From Clostridia bacterium (lineage in GTDB: Bacteria; Bacillota; Clostridia; Christensenellales; UBA1242): a DNA stretch of 5,090 bases. The notes beneath the pieces were generated by a model. The model was not told where the DNA came from and did no database searches. It worked only from the letters and a program-made list of their open reading frames with translations. Position 1 is the first letter of the stretch. Each line of letters starts with the position of its first letter. Made by a program: the position numbers and the translations under genes. This document shows positions 5,087-5,090 of the stretch, in pieces. Location of the stretch: the NCBI GenBank assembly GCA_017473795.1, contig JAFUJE010000111.1, positions 1-5,090 of the forward strand. Reading direction: 5' to 3'.

Positions 5087-5090
5087 TAAA

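Overview
The window looks like chromosomal DNA of a moderately AT-rich Bacillota (Firmicutes) bacterium, probably a clostridia-like spore former. The main reasons are a Firmicutes-type SMC protein, a DacF/PBP5-type D-Ala-D-Ala carboxypeptidase, sigma-A-like TTGACA/TATAAT promoters, AAAGGAG ribosome binding sites, and two small plus-strand proteins that resemble spore-coat or spore-surface proteins. The genus cannot be fixed from the sequence.

Layout. Positions 1-49 hold the 5' two-thirds of a minus-strand tRNA-Pro(UGG), cut by the window edge, with its promoter at 58-86. Positions 104-2680 (minus) encode a complete but short SMC condensin ATPase of 858 residues. Positions 2681-2791 are a divergent intergenic region with a good promoter reading right into a plus-strand tRNA with anticodon CAG (Leu, 2792-2868). 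Positions 2919-3995 (minus) encode a secreted D-alanyl-D-alanine carboxypeptidase. After a 71-bp divergent spacer, two plus-strand genes lie 15 bp apart, each with a strong Shine-Dalgarno sequence: a 195-residue Thr/Val/Ile-rich beta-type protein (4067-4654) and a 138-residue Asn/Tyr/Cys/His-rich protein (4670-5086).

How the parts relate. SMC (chromosome organisation) and the carboxypeptidase (cell-wall or cortex peptidoglycan trimming) are housekeeping functions on the same strand, separated by an opposing tRNA, so they do not form one operon. The last two genes very probably form a bicistron and may both be structural proteins of the spore surface; this is inferred from composition and remembered family resemblance, not proven.

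The most unusual signals are: (1) a tRNA-Leu(CAG) with a 5-nt variable loop where bacterial tRNA-Leu should have a long variable arm; (2) an SMC whose two coiled-coil arms are shortened by about the same amount; (3) smc outside its usual rnc-smc-ftsY neighbourhood, with a GTG start and no visible Shine-Dalgarno; (4) the two-gene coat-like cassette. I saw no CRISPR array, insertion sequence or phage gene. No gene-free stretch exceeds 300 bases.
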